A stretch of DNA of 64,000 bases from contig CAMPDV010000688.1 of the NCBI GenBank assembly GCA_946699065.1, positions 1-64,000 of the forward strand. Reading direction: 5' to 3'. Positions 22,856-35,600 of the stretch are shown here, piece by piece. Under the pieces are notes generated by a model. That model was not told where the DNA came from, ran no database searches, and worked only from the letters and a program-made list of their open reading frames with translations. Position 1 is the stretch's first letter. The number at the start of each line of letters is the position of its first letter. The stretch is from Loxodes magnus. Taxonomy: Eukaryota > Ciliophora > Karyorelictea > Loxodida > Loxodidae. A program made the position numbers and the translations under genes.

Positions 22856-25800
22856 AGGATTTCAGTTAAATATCAATTTTGTATAAATTCCAAGATTTAT
22901 TATTTTAACTATCAGCATCAATTAAGTAATATTTATCTTTATTCTTCCTAATATAATAATGATATTATTAAAGCATTTATTAAACTTGTCTTTCATTACT
23001 CCCAATTATCAGTAAAAATTATGTTATCTTCATATATATATATATATATATTTTAATTATTATTATATATCCTTTAAAAGCATAACCCATTTAAATTGAA
23101 AAAAGGATATTTTATTAGATTTACTAATGCACTTAAAATTATAAAAATTTCCTATAAGAAATAGTAAAAACAAATAGAATATTATATTAAATTCAAATTA
23201 ATATACTCTACAATATACCTATCTAAGTAGTTAAATAATGACATAGTTAAGACAATAAATATAAAAATATATAATTATTATATAAACACAACTTTTTTAC
23301 TATCTAAACTATAAAAAAAAAATTTACACGAAATAGAATAATTTAAACTTATTTAAATAAATTAAAAATAATATAGATAAATTTAAAGAATTAAAGTATC
23401 AAAACACTCAAATAAAATTTATTAATTAGTATTCTCTGTTTAATGGTATATTGATAATCATTGGAAATATTAGTATCGTATATTTATTATCATGTTTATT
23501 AAGCATTTTGATCTATATAGATCCTTTGTTATTTTGAGTCTTCTTTGATTAAAAGATTAAAAATTACAATTCACCTATCTTGACTAGATTAAACTTCCGA
23601 AAAATTTTATTTAGAAATCTCAAATAAATTAAAATTACGTTTATTTCTTTTTAAATAGTTAAGTTATTGAGTGTTTGTGAAAAAATCAAAATTAAGCTTG
23701 ATATAAACATTTTTATCATAAATATATTTATAAAGTTTTAAATTATTGATTTTTCATATATTTTTAGCAAACAATTTTGTAAAGTAATAGACCGCTAGTT
23801 ATGTCACTTCCTTATTTAAAACTAGGATTAATGTTCACTTTCTTCATTATGTTTGGTAGTAATTATTCTGAACATATTATTGATAAAACTTGTAATTATT
23901 TAACGCAATTCTCAACCCGTATATTTGATGAATTCAGTTTTAATTAAATCATTTTTGAGGCTTTATTATTCACTAGTTCATTTATTTTTTTTAAAATTTC
24001 TATGTCCGTAAAAAAGCATATTTTATAGTTGACTTAATCTATTTACTTAAAAGGTTCAGTGTTATGTATTTCATCAATTTTTCTATTTGAAGTGTCATTT
24101 TCTTTTAACTTAAGTAAGAATGCATAACAAAAAAATAAGTTTCCCAGTTTTCAATTAATTATTGCCGTTAACTAGATTTCAAATTTCTTTTTCTTATAAT
24201 TTTTTGTTCAATCTGCTTTCCACATTCTTGAACATTATTTAAGGAATTTTGCTGTCATCATTTTACTTTTTCACTTTTTTATTCAATTTCCAAAATTTTT
24301 GCAAGTAACTATAATAACCATAAAAGACAAAAGCACTTTAATATTTTTAATAATGTTTTGGTATGAACAACAACTTGTTAAAATAATCTGGCTATTTATA
24401 ATAGGTTTTCCTTTATACTCATAATGCTTATGTTGCTTCAGTATTATAATTATTAGCTCACAGATAAAATGATATATTTTTCAAGGTTACTTTAATCTAG
24501 TTTTTTAAAATTATTATAAAAGCTTAAGAAAGAGTGTTTAATAATAAATTATTTGTGGATCTTATAATTTAGAAATTTTAAAGAGTCAGCATTATTCTTA
24601 ATCTTATTAAGATCTTTCCAAGTTATATTTCAGAGTAATACTAAGTGGAAAGTGATCAATATGTAAATCTGAGTCTTGAATTACTTTCAAATCAACAAAA
24701 TTGTCGGAATTAAGATGTGAAGTTGTCAAAAAAGTAGAACTTTAATAGTATTAGATATTAGCTTTGTGGATAAAAGTGCTAGATTTCAAATAGTTGAAAA
24801 TTAAAAGTAATTAGCTATTATAAAATAAATTCCTTTAAGCTTGTTATTTATTTTAAAAGAATTATTACCAAAGTTAGGTAAAAGCATTTAAATTAGCGCA
24901 AAGGATAGATAATTCTAATATCCAGAAATTAAAAGATTTGTTAAGATATTTGAATGCTATATCTTTATAAATATTTTACTTATCATTTCTTGTAAATAAC
25001 ATAATACAATGTTAATCTTCCAATTTTTAAGCTTTTAAAGTATCCAGGAGATTTGAAAGATTAAATTCATCTTAACAAGTATAGAATTACATTTTAAGTA
25101 ATATGCATACTCCAACAACTTGAGTATTTGTATTTTAATAATAGATGCGATATTATTCTATAGCCATGTGATTATATAGTTTTTGTGTTCAGTTTCATTT
25201 ATTTAAGTTATCAAAATTATTATCAAGAATAAACTTCCATAGTTCTATCTTTTTATTACCTATTGGATTTAAATTAGTATGTCCTATTTTAAATTAAATA
25301 GACATTAAATTAGATATTTAACTTCAACTAAAAAAATCTCTCTATACAATTGATATCATTAATATATAATGTGTTAAGTTTTATTTATTTGATATTATTT
25401 TATCATTAACTTTCATATAAAAAATACAAAAAACATTTGACTTTTTTTTAATTTGCATATATAGTAAGTTAGGTGCTTAATGTATTGAATTTCTAATACA
25501 TATGATTATAGGTAAAGTCAAAGTATCATATTCTTATAACAGTTAATTATCTATCTTTATCTCTACAGAGTCACCATTATAAAGGACTCGATTGAACTAT
25601 TATGATAATGCAATAAATCTATTTTCAATAGTTGCAAAGTGGTTCTTTTTATTATTTTTTTGATCAGAAGTATTAAATAAATTAGTCGCTTCTAAATATA
25701 TACTTATTTATTAAATTTTCAGGATTATTACTTTGCATTTAATAATCTTATTAAGTTGGATTCAATATTTCTATAATTAATTATGCTTTCCTTTTTGCTT

Positions 25801-26770
25801 CTCTTCCAATATTATTTTGATACCATTTAGTTTGAAACAAAAGGCAAATTTTAATTATTTTTGTAATAAATTCTGAGGTATCTATAATATAAGCTTATTA
25901 CTCACCACATTCTTCACTTAGTTAAACTGTCTGAGTAGATGGATCTTATTCTAAGGATTTTAAAATTTATTAAGTCTTAACTTCTTACTTTTATTTCTGA
26001 AATTCAGATGTTCTTGCAAAGCATCGAATCTACATGCCATTTCATGTTAATAACGTTTTATCAAACAATTATTTTAAAAATGTATTATATTTATACATCT
26101 TACTAATTAAATTATATTAATTAAGATTTTAATAATCCAATAAAGACTGAGTTACTAAAAAGTAATATCAGTTATAGTTCCACTCTAAATTGTATCAGAG
26201 TTTGTTTCAGTTTAAGCAATCTAGTTTAATGTTTCTTGTTAAAGTTGATATAAAGCTTAAATTAGATTAGTCCTTGCAAAATCATCCTTAAACGAGTACA
26301 TGCATCAAATCCATTCTTTGAATCTCTGCTTTTACTTAAGATTTCTTACTATTGTCAAACAATTTAACTTTTATTTAATTTTGAGTAAAAGATTCTATTT
26401 AAATTTGCTTTTTACATAACTTATCTATTGCTTTTTATTATTATGATTAATTTTAAATTTACATATTAATCTTAATCTATTATTATGTATTAAAAAATTT
26501 GTTCTTTTTTGTATTTTTCTTCAAAACCTAGAGTTTAACTAGAATAATTAAAAATTAAGATTTCTAGTTTCTTTCAAAAAGGTAAATTATATATCTTTCT
26601 TAATATTCTTATTCATCTTTCAATTTAAATCTGAAACTGTATTAGTTTAACATTATTAATCCTTTTTTCAAGGATAGTTTTAATTAGAAATAATTCTTTT
26701 TTAAGATCCTTAATAATTTGTAACCATTTTTTACCTCTTTGTTTTAATTGTTATAGATATAGTTCAAATT
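22856..26770 (-). mobile_element. LINE A copy 2
   Basis: A direct repeat of A1, about 96% identical, lacking the nested LINE and the 3' extension left of GGATTTCAGTTAAATATC. The endonuclease domain lies at about 25290-24630. Near 24000 the frame runs unbroken through KKINELVNNKASKMIQLK, where A1 is shifted. A2 in turn has its own one-base indels near 26240 and 26320, so neither copy is whole. TAA versus CAA differences at Gln positions (for example SVQLL against SEQLL) show codon exchange under the altered code. The left end abuts the truncated end of the coiled-coil gene. Confidence 0.72.
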
Positions 26771-26789
26771 TAAGTTATAAAATTATTGC

Positions 26790-27250
26790 AGCAGATTCAA
26801 AACATTTTCGTTTTATTCGCTAAGTTAAATTTTTTTATATTATAGAAAATAATTTTCAGTTGTGAGATTTTTTGATTTCAGTTAAGTTTTTCAATTTAGC
26901 TAAACGTTGAATTTTCTAGTGATAGAGTCTCTTATATCAAATTTTTCTTTTATTTTTTTCAATTTTGAAAGTTCGTTTTATAACTTCTAATTTTTCACCT
27001 TATGAGTTTCCTAATATTTGTAGTTTAAACTTAGTATTGTTTAAAATGAGATTACTAATAATTATCTTACTTACTAATAGTTATTTAAATTTTCCTTTAA
27101 CAAACGTCATTAATGTCTGCTTACTCTAATTTTCCATTTTAATTAACTTTACTCTTTATTTTTTTAAAATTGTCTCTAGTTTGACTCTTATATTGCGAAT
27201 TATTTAGCAGAACAAAGATTGCTAATTTGAGATTCTTTAAAAACTTGGAG
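26790..27250 (-). pseudogene. Coiled-coil coding fragment upstream of LINE A2
   Basis: The minus strand reads LQNELSKLKKIKEKFDIRD and neighbouring Lys/Gln/Asn-rich heptads, with TAA/TAG as Gln. It lies just 5' of the A2 coding part, in the same orientation, so it is probably the coiled-coil N-terminal part of the LINE ORF1. A1 has lost it at its 20297 boundary. Confidence 0.45.
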
Positions 27251-27284
27251 AAACTAGTATAATATTTTGAAATAGAGGTATTTA

Positions 27285-27530
27285 ATATTGAACACTGTAA
27301 CGAATTCTTGGATAAAGTTTAAGATAAATCAAAGAAAAGTTCCTTTTAGATGCTACAGAAGGATGAGAACAATGTAAACAACACATTTTTACTTTGAAGA
27401 TATTGATAATGAAGCAAGATAATTTCCAGATTATACAAATGCTGAAATAAATAAATGGAATTATGATTAGAGGAATAGGTTCTATTAGCAATTTTTGAAA
27501 TTATTACCTTTTTTAAAGTCTTAATTAAGA
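27285..27530 (+). pseudogene. Unrecognised coding fragment
   Basis: The plus strand reads EHCNEFLDKVQDKSKKSS, then after a one-base frame change FEDIDNEARQFPDYTNAEIN and QRNRFYQQFLKLLP. The acidic/aromatic composition is clearly protein-like and unlike the surrounding A/T. No family recognised. It ends where the inverted-repeat arm begins (about 27480). Confidence 0.4.
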
Positions 27531-28299
27531 TATAAAGCTACCATAATTTATTAATAATACTATTATTTTAATTTTTATATGTTTATTGCTTTCTTTAGTT
27601 ATCTAATATTTATCTTTGAACGTTGTTGTAATGATCAATCAAGCTAATCATTTGTTTTACTGTTTTATACCTTTAGCTCATATTTTTAATTTTTTATTAC
27701 CAGTAACTGGTAAACCTAATTTTAGCTTTCCTTTAGAGTTATAAAAATTTCTGCTTGCATACAGCAAATTAAATACTATATTGAAATTTAGCAAAATTAA
27801 TGCCTTTGATTTCTGTTAAAAATCTTAAATTTAGATAAAAACTTAGTAATTAAATACCCTATGATTTCAATTCTACTGATATTCAATTCACTTTCACTCA
27901 TAAAGTTAATATCTTACAAAATCTTAAAATTTATGCGTTTAAGTTAAAAATTTGGAAAAAGCGATTTAGTTAAGCAGAGTTATAACTAAAATATACAGAT
28001 ATTTTATTATAGCTTTCTAAGACTTTCTAAGATAAAAATAGATACCCATAATGTCTAACTTAAATATTATAATAGCATAAGCATTTATAGAGCAAATCTA
28101 TTATATTAGTTATAAAATAAACTTAAGTTGCAAAATGTAAGTTATTTATAGAAACCCTTATTTAAAAAGAATAAGTCTATATATTATAAAAATAATAAGT
28201 TTTTGCTTGATTTTAATAGTAATTATTGTATTTAAATTATATTAAAATAGTATATTATATTTTACTTTTAACTCATACTAAAAGTATATAACTAAACTT

Positions 28300-28830
28300 T
28301 GACTTGATCAAGAAGAATTGGAGAAAGCAAGTAAAGGATAAAAAAGAAACATTAACAGTCTAAATTTTTAAAATTAGAGAAGGTTTTTCCATAAAAAAGT
28401 TTAAGTTATATAGAAGAACATTTTAGCATTTGGCAATTAGATCTCTTGTTTATGATACTAAAAAGAAAAATTATTAAATTAAAGGAAGATTTTTAAAGGC
28501 TAAAAGAGATTTTATAAAACATCGAAGAAAGACTGATTATTTAGAAATATTCTCGAATTTAAGGTTTAATCGGTTAGAATATTAAAGCCAGCTGGGATTA
28601 ATAAAAGAAGATACTTAATTTCAGTAATCAAAGCTAGAGATAAATTACAAATTTATATTAAAATGAAGGATTAGAATAGGAAATTAAAATTAAAGTAGAT
28701 ATCGAAAGATATGGAAAACAGCAATAAAATGAGTCTGAGAAAATAATTGAATAAAAATGAAAAGCAACAATTTTTTAAATACTTAAATAATCATCGAAAG
28801 AAATATAATCACTGAAGTTTGAATTATTAT
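28300..28830 (+). pseudogene. Segment B coding relic, copy 1
   Basis: The plus strand reads DLIKKNWRKQVKDKKETL and later INKRRYLISVIKARDKLQIY and NEKQQFFKYLNNHRKKYN. The latter part is matched by NEKQQIF in the minus-strand copy at 41650-43030. Lys/Asn/Gln-rich with likely coiled coil. Frames differ between the two halves, so at least one frameshift is present. Family unknown; probably part of the same LINE system, since it always accompanies LINE A 3' ends. Confidence 0.4.
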
Positions 28831-29789
28831 TTAGTTATGATTTACTTGATATTTTAAAAATTTTTCTAATTAGTAAAAAAAATTATAAACTTTCTTATTT
28901 ATTAAAATAATAAATATTTGGATTATTTAGTTGTTTTTTTTTAGAATTAACATAAAGAAATTAAAGTAAAGAATATTTAAAAACTCTCTTACTCCCTAAT
29001 TTTAAGCAACCTGCTTCCTGTGTTTGCTTTTATACTTTTTTCGATAAAATTTCGATAGATTCATAATATATTTTTAATTTTTTTAAATCAGTATTCATAA
29101 ATACTGAAACATCTAGCTAAAATGCTTCGTAATTTTTATCTTACAAACTCTTATTTATTCTTAAAAATAATACGACTAAATGATTAATAAATAAAAAATA
29201 GTTTTGTGATATGAAACTAACTTATATTCTCTTAATAATCCTATTTTTTTAAAACTTTTTAGGTTTTTATATCACTTCCTTTTACAGTTTCTACAACTTC
29301 TATATTTTTCATTAAATTTTTCTATTTTAGTCTTATTTTTTATTCAAAAGCATACAAAATCTGATATGCTATTAAATTGATAGAATAATTTGAATTTATG
29401 TAACTTACATCTTAATTTAATAAACTTAGAAAAAAATAGTTTAAACGATTAATTTTTCAATTTTAGTTATAATTTCAGAAAATTAAAAAAATAGGAACTT
29501 TATTTTATTTAAGTCTTTTGAATCATGTTATAACATTTGATTTCTATTTTATAATAATCTGCATAGAGTTGTACGATCAGATTGTAAATTAAATTTTATT
29601 TTCTAAATAATTAAATTATTATATATATATTTGCATGTTTAATCATTTAAATTATTAGAATCTTAAGCTTAAAAATCCAAGAAGTATTTAAGTAAAAATA
29701 TAAATAAGAAGAGCATAATAAAAATAATAAATCTATTCTTCTTTAATTCATTTTTAAATTAGTTGGCTTCCAATTGTTGTATTATAAGT

Positions 29790-31860
29790 AGTAATCAAAT
29801 CGGTGTAAAAGTAACTAAAGAGATAATTTCCAAAATTATGTCACATAATCACAAAAAATGATTTAATGAAAACTAAAAAAATGTAAAATAAATAAAAAGC
29901 TGTAAAAACTAAAGAACTCTAAAAAGTACTAAATTGAATATAGAAATAGTACAATAATATAAATACTAAAAAATAAAATCAGGATTATAAATATGGTGTA
30001 ACTTAGCATACATTTTTAGTGATTAATCAATTAATTAAATCCTTAAAATACTTGTAATATCCAATTAAGTAAATATCATCAAAGTATAAAATAAATATAA
30101 AAATAAAATATCAGTTAATATAATATAAATAGATGTTATGTAAAATTTTTTAAATCAAAATTCAATAAAATATTTTTAAACCAAAATGAAAGAATAATAA
30201 AATATTAATGAATTATTTTAATATAGAAAATATTATCTACAAAGAAAATAAACATATATTTTTTATTTATTTAACTAAATTTTTTTTCTTTTTGAATAAT
30301 TATATTTTTTTATAAGTAAGTATCCTGACTTTCAGTTAAATGTTAAAATTGTATAAATTCAAAGATTTATTGTTTTAACTATCAGCATTAATTAATTATT
30401 TTTTATCTTTATTCTTTCCAATATAATAATGATATTATTAAAGCATTTATTAAATTTATCTTTCATTACTCCCAATTATCAGTAAAAATGATGTTATCTT
30501 CATACTCTTTCTTTTTAATTAGCATAATTCCTTTATAAGAATAATCAATTTTAATAATAATAATATACTAAATTAAAGTGTTCGTATCTCCGGGGATTTT
30601 AAACCCTTTCAATACATACCTCCAGAGTTCGTTCCTTGAGGTTTAAAATAAAAGTTTGGGACTCCCAGTTTTTTTGGAGTTCTGGCACTCCCTTGAAAAA
30701 GCCTCCTTCTAAATATTCTTCCATCCTCATCTACATAAATTCTTAACAGTTCTCTCCAAATCTCTTCACTGTTTCTTCTCTGTTTATCCAAATATATCTT
30801 GCATCACTTGTATGTGTGGAATCTTGATTTGCTAAGGTAGCACAACCTGACGATCCTTCTGGAAGGAGTTATCTCTATGTGTTTTGTGTATTCTAGTTTC
30901 ATTTTATTTCCAGCTAAGGTTTAAGATTAAATTCTTTTTTCTCCCAAAAGTTTCACTTCGATTTCCTGTTTTATTAATCTTTCTTCATTGTTTTAACTTT
31001 TCTATAATAATTTTTGGTTTTCTTTCTTTAATATTCAAACTTCTTCATATAGGTGACGGATAGATTTCATAAGTTATTCTATTATTAGCTATTCATCATT
31101 TTTCTATTTCTACATTATTTTTAATTACCACTTTTCATGTAGTTGTTTGATCGTGGCTATGGGAGTAAAAAGTCTCGCTTGTTTTAGTCAGTTTCTGTTG
31201 GTTTAATTTCTTATTCAATTTAAGATTATCTTTATTTTTCTAAATTTGGGGGTTAAAGAGCCTAATAAAATGATTATGTTATTAAAGAAGACGTGGCAGA
31301 AGAAGAATTAGAAGTCTCTAGTTTTTTTTTCTATGGAGCTGGAAAAAAACCCTTCTTGAGACCTTCTGATAATTTTATTAAGAATAATCCATTTTAGTTA
31401 AATAAAATATATTTTATTAGTTTTGCTTATTCACTTGCAATTACAAAAATTTCCTATAAGAAATAGAAAAAACAAATAGAATATTATGTTAAGTTTAAAT
31501 TATAAATTCTACAATATACCTATCTAAGTAGTTAAATAATGACATAGTTAAGATAATAAATATAAAAATATATAATTATTAAATAAAAGCAACATTATCT
31601 AACTTTTTTTACTATCTAAAAGATGAAATTAACACAAATCTGCATGTAAACCTATTTAAAATAATATAGTTAAATTATTATTTAAATTATTTTGAATCAA
31701 AAACTAACTAAATAAAAAATTTAAAGAATTAAAGTGTCAAAACACATAAAAAAATCTGTTAGCCAGTATTCTCTTTTTAATGGTATATTGATAATTATTG
31801 GAAGTATTAATATCGTATATTTATTATCATGCTTATTTAACATTTAATCTATATATTTCC
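29790..31860 (-). mobile_element. LINE A 3'-region, copy 3, interrupted
   Basis: Matches A1 15290-16500 (for example CATTACTCCCAATTATCAGT and TTAATGGTATATTGATAATT) at about 80%. It is split by a separate retroelement insertion at 30553-31379. Only the 3' part is present. Confidence 0.6.
30553..31379 (-). mobile_element. Gag/ORF1-like retroelement (G6) inserted in LINE A copy 3
   Basis: An 827-bp element flanked by 16-bp duplications, AAGAATAATC[A/C]ATTTT, at 30537-30552 and 31380-31395. On the minus strand a long coiled coil (LYEEVWILKKENQKLLQKSQ) leads into a knuckle region (about 30842-30801, CYLSKSRFHTYKWC). The post-knuckle segment IYVDEDGRIFRRRLFQGS follows. The element ends in an ATT-repeat tail (about 30553-30575). 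It reads openly over most of its length and is the best-preserved member of the family here, though probably not whole. The long duplications and simple-repeat tail favour target-primed (LINE-type) insertion over an LTR element. Confidence 0.7.
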
Positions 31861-32339
31861 TTTGTTTTTTTGAGCTCTCTTTTGTTAAAAAGATTAGAAA
31901 GTAAATCTTTTTAAATTTTTTGCTTTTTATAAAAAAATCATTTTTTCCAAAGCATAACTTTTCTTTATCTTAATAAAATCAGTAAAAAGTAACTATTTTA
32001 GAACGAATAATATCATTTTTTATATTTTTCAAAATAAATAAAAGTTTAAGATTTTTTGCTTTATGCTATAACTCAGACTGTATATATTATTTTCTCATAC
32101 TATTAGACTTTTTAAGGATATCTTATTATATTAAGTAATTTTTAATGTGAAGTGTAATTAAATTTGGAAAAGAAGCAAAAATAATGCTATTTTAAGATCC
32201 TTTATTTTAATATATGAAGACTAATCATTTATTAAGAAAATGCAATTATCATCATAGAATTTTATTTTCCTTTATCTCTTCACTATTATCAATTTTTTAA
32301 TAAATAACTTTGTATATAAATCTTATGTTAAAAAAAGAT

Positions 32340-32700
32340 GGAGCAAAAATCCTCTCTTTAAAAGTCAAATAAGAAAAGCTAAAAAAGGCGGTTCAGGAAC
32401 TTCGTAAATAGTAAAATAGAAATCAGAGTCAAGTTCATCTTTGTGAGTTAAATAGATATAGATACGATCGAGTATAATAAACATAAATTGATTCAGGAAG
32501 ATCTTTAAGTAAAGATTAAGCAAATGCATGCGTAAATTCTAAAGTATGAAGAGATCATTTACAATCAAAATTTACAAATACGGGAGTTAACAAATTTCAT
32601 AGAAGATAAAAAGATAACATACCATACCAAAAAAATAAACTTATCGAAAACAATTTGGTAACCGAAGAGTAACTTTAAAAATAATCTTAATATTCTACAT
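32340..32700 (+). pseudogene. Coiled-coil protein fragment
   Basis: It starts at an ATG at about 32339 (MEQKSS) directly after the U1 breakpoint. It reads LKKAVQELRKQQNRNQSQ and then, in another frame, HKLIQEDLQVKIKQMHAQIL and QNLQIRELTNFIEDKK. At least two frame changes indicate decay. The composition resembles the coiled coil of the 20306 gene, but I cannot show homology by eye. Confidence 0.45.
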
Positions 32701-33295
32701 TGCATTTTCATAAATATGGTATTATTTATTCATATGTTAAAAGAACTATAATATTTGAAATTTTATTAATGAAGAAAAGGATTACTAATAAATGGGTTTC
32801 ATAAATAAGTAATAATTTATTAATTTTTTTCTAAAAAAACTATTTTTTACATAATTCAATCTTAAAATTTTCAATGATTGATTATCTTGTAAATTCATAT
32901 AACTAATTTGTGTTTCCAATTTATAAAACATTGAAATAAAATTACTATCAAGTAGATTTAAATTTCTTAGTATACTAAATAAAATTCACAATTTTATTAT
33001 TATTAGTGATAATAATAATCTCTACTATTTTACCAATTTTTATCTATGTTAGATGCTATTTTTTTGCTTAATTTATTACAAGATTCCCTTTTAATATTTT
33101 AGATTTTAAATTTATTATTTTTCTACTTTTTTCAATTTTACAGTTTATAAATTTTAAACCAATAAATTTTAATCTTTATCTCTTGTTTTACTGATGTAAA
33201 TATTGGTAATTATTTATATAATAAAATTAAGAAATTTATTTTATTCTTATATTTTAATTAAATTAATTTATTATTATAAATCCAATTTTTATACA
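32701..33295. other. A/T-rich spacer, no gene seen
   Basis: No coding frame or element recognised. It would contain the promoter of the MGNC ORF. Confidence 0.4.
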
Positions 33296-33570
33296 ATGGG
33301 AAATTGTATTCAGGGTTTAATGTAGTTAAGAAAGTTTGCTTCAAAGGGAAAAAATACTCCTAGTAAATAATGAAGTGTCTTGTATATAATAAGTAACTAA
33401 TTAATTCAATAGAAAAGGATTTAGATTATACCTATAGGAATAAATCTAGAAAGTAATCTTAAATTAATAAGATTAATAACAGTGAAGATTCAAGCTAGTT
33501 TTAGATGACCACTTAAAAAAAGCTAGAATGTGGTAAACCAAATAAAGATGACATCACAATATTAAATTAT
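33296..33570 (+). pseudogene. Small protein with MGNC acylation-type N-terminus
   Basis: ATG 33296 reads MGNCIQGLMQLRKFASKGKN. Gly2 fits N-myristoylation and Cys4 palmitoylation, followed by a basic stretch, the usual layout of a peripheral membrane protein. From about 33368 the protein-like frame is a different one (KCLVYNKQLINSIEKDLDY, then KKLECGKPNKDDITI). A frameshift or an unrecognised short intron therefore separates the two parts. I found no GT...AG interval of suitable phase. About 85-90 residues in all. The function beyond membrane attachment is unknown, and the gene may be decaying. Confidence 0.45.
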
Positions 33571-34053
33571 ACTATTTTATATAGTATTTTTATTTTGTAA
33601 GCCAACATTTTTTTCTAATATATCTAACTACATAGCATAATTTTAATTACTTTAAAATAAAACTTGTTATGATTCACATCTTTAAAACTATTTTTATGAT
33701 CTCTCTTTGTTAAAATATTATCTTATTAATATAGTTTTTGACAGTTACATTTTATTTCGTTTTTTACTCCTTTTGATTTTATTTTTTGCTAAGCATCATT
33801 ATTTAATTTCAAACATTCACAAAAGATATTTTTAAATTTTCATACTAAGCTTTTAATTTCATATATACTGGAAGTTGGTTTAAATTTCAGATTAGTTATT
33901 GATGTTTTATAGTATTCTCCCTATTTTTTAAGTATAGCATTATTAAAAAATTTCTATTATATTCTTATTTTTTTGCAATATTTTTTAAATAAATATTTAC
34001 CATTTATAAAGAGATAGCTTTTTATTAAAAAAGCTATAAATAATAATCAAGAT
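33571..34053. other. A/T-rich spacer, no gene seen
   Basis: No coding frame, RNA gene or repeat recognised. Confidence 0.4.
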
Positions 34054-34370
34054 TAATGAGCATTTAGCACCTCAATGGTACGCAGCTCTTTAATAAAGAT
34101 TTTTAAAGTCAAAAAAATTCTTTTCAGAAATCTTCTACAATGCTAGAGTTCCTTTGTGAGTTTTTTCTTCTAAAAGGCCGTTATTGGAATGCTCCCTAAA
34201 AAACATTAGCATCAAGTATTTTTCATCAATAATATTACTTGATGCCTCTTCAGTCTTTGTCTTCTCTCTTGGCTTCTACAAAGATTCCTGTTCTGTTCTT
34301 CACCAATGAGTACTACCTAGTACCAGATCTTAAGTAAATCTCATAAGGAGGATTATTCCTCCCTATTTAT
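34054..34370 (-). mobile_element. CCHC retroelement remnant, family R copy 4
   Basis: Tail CATTGAGGTGCTAAATGCTC (about 34058-34080, minus strand) and head TAGGGAGGAATAATCCTCC (about 34360) match R copies 1-3, and SGTRQYSLVKN aligns with SGTRKCSLCEE. It lies 30 kb from the other copies, so the family is dispersed and not only a local tandem. Broken. Confidence 0.5.
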
Positions 34371-34400
34371 TTAATAATAATAAGGTGATTTTTAATTAGT

Positions 34401-34606
34401 ATTTTAACACCTTTTCGAAACCCAAAAAACAAAAAAATTACTTACTTTACCTCTTTTCAGAACACCTTCACTCACACCTTTTACTTACACACTACTTTTT
34501 CTTAACCAAAGTTATCAATTTCTTGATAAAACTCCCTTTTCTCTTCTATTTTAACACCTTTTCGCAAACTCAAAAACAAAACAGTTACTTACTATACCTC
34601 TTTTTG
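34401..34606. repeat. Short tandem duplication (57-bp box, 147-bp spacing)
   Basis: ATTTTAACACCTTTTCG opens two similar boxes, at 34401 and 34548. Each runs on through a TTACTTACT..ACCTCTTTT block. Function unknown. Confidence 0.6.
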
Positions 34607-34849
34607 ATACATTTATATAGAATCATGTCAGAAAATTTAACCTAAAATACATAAAAAAGTTATATTTTCTTTAAAAAGGCAAAATATTTGGTCACACTAA
34701 CTTTTTATACTTACAAATAATAAGATATTTAATAACTAGAATCAAACTAAAAAGAATAGACTATCAAGTATATTTTTAATATACTTGATATTTAATCAAT
34801 TTTTACTATTTTACTACAGTATAAAAAATAAAATATTAAACAAAAGGAT

Positions 34850-35600
34850 TTATTAATTTAATAGAGCTAATCAAAATATATAGTTGCTATTATTTAAATA
34901 TATAAGCAATTCAAAATATTAAACAGTTGAAGTATACTGTGAATTAATATTGAAAGTAACTTATAGTAAGCCAAGAAATTAGTTATGAATAAGAAATTGG
35001 TGAAATTAAAAAAATACTATAATAAGTAATCCTAGTATTAGCAAGATTGAAATATGATGAGTATAATGAAGAAAATTATAATTATGATAATGTTTATACT
35101 TCATAGTAAAATTAAGTTAGTATGTTTGAAATAAATTTAAACTTTTTAATTACAAACATTGAATAAACCCTAAGAAGCTTACTTTCCAATATCTAATCAG
35201 AAAACTCAGAAAGTTTGTAAAGATGAAAAATACTCAATAATTTTATAGAATCTAATGTTTTAAGAGATCTTTATATATCATAAAATAATGTCTATTGCAA
35301 ACAAACTCAGATTTGAAAATTATGTACAATAGTTTATAAAATTAGACTAGTAAATCAAATATTTTCCTTCTACTTATATAAATTATAGGTTTAATATTAT
35401 ACTTATCAAGGAAAGCCGAATGAATATAAAAATACAATATTGACATGATATAAATTAGACTCTAATAAATTGATTTATTAACTTTATTAAGTATCTTAAC
35501 ATTACTGATAGGATAATTTTTTATATATTATAATGAATGCTAAAACATAAAAATGATTATATGCTTTCAATTTAGCTATGAATGCTACTGTCTATCATCT
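34850..35600 (+). CDS. Unrecognised ORF in the left arm of a palindrome
   Basis: One frame stays protein-like for about 250 codons. It includes VSQEISYEQEIGEIKKIL, then the Tyr/Asn-rich RLKYDEYNEENYNYDNVYTS, then FLITNIEQTLRSLLSNIQS. An exact start is not evident. Part of it (about 35040-35600) is repeated in reverse complement at 36195-35620, where the frame is broken. So this arm is the better-kept copy of an inverted duplication. No family recognised. It could be a small host gene or a retroelement ORF. Confidence 0.4.

Larger units (their letters stand above)
27480..32330 (+). repeat. Inverted-repeat arm U1 (partner 43690-48200)
   Basis: The arm aligns in reverse complement with 48200 down to 43690 throughout, apart from the insertion at 30553-31379. 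Matched landmarks include AACTGGTAAACCT (27708; 42800 in another copy), CAAACTCTTATTTATTC (29150/46810) and TTTTTAAGGATA (32110/43890). Identity is only about 75-80%, much lower than between the tandem units. The arm contains segment B, scrap X flanks and the LINE A 3' region. The loop between the arms is about 11.4 kb. Confidence 0.7.

Noticed and set aside
23035-23056. TA dinucleotide run as a functional element
   Set aside because: It is a simple microsatellite expansion of the TATATA present in the sister copy near 16010.
33296-33570. A minimal 14-16-nt intron joining the two frames of the MGNC ORF
   Set aside because: No GT...AG interval in the region has the required length modulo three.
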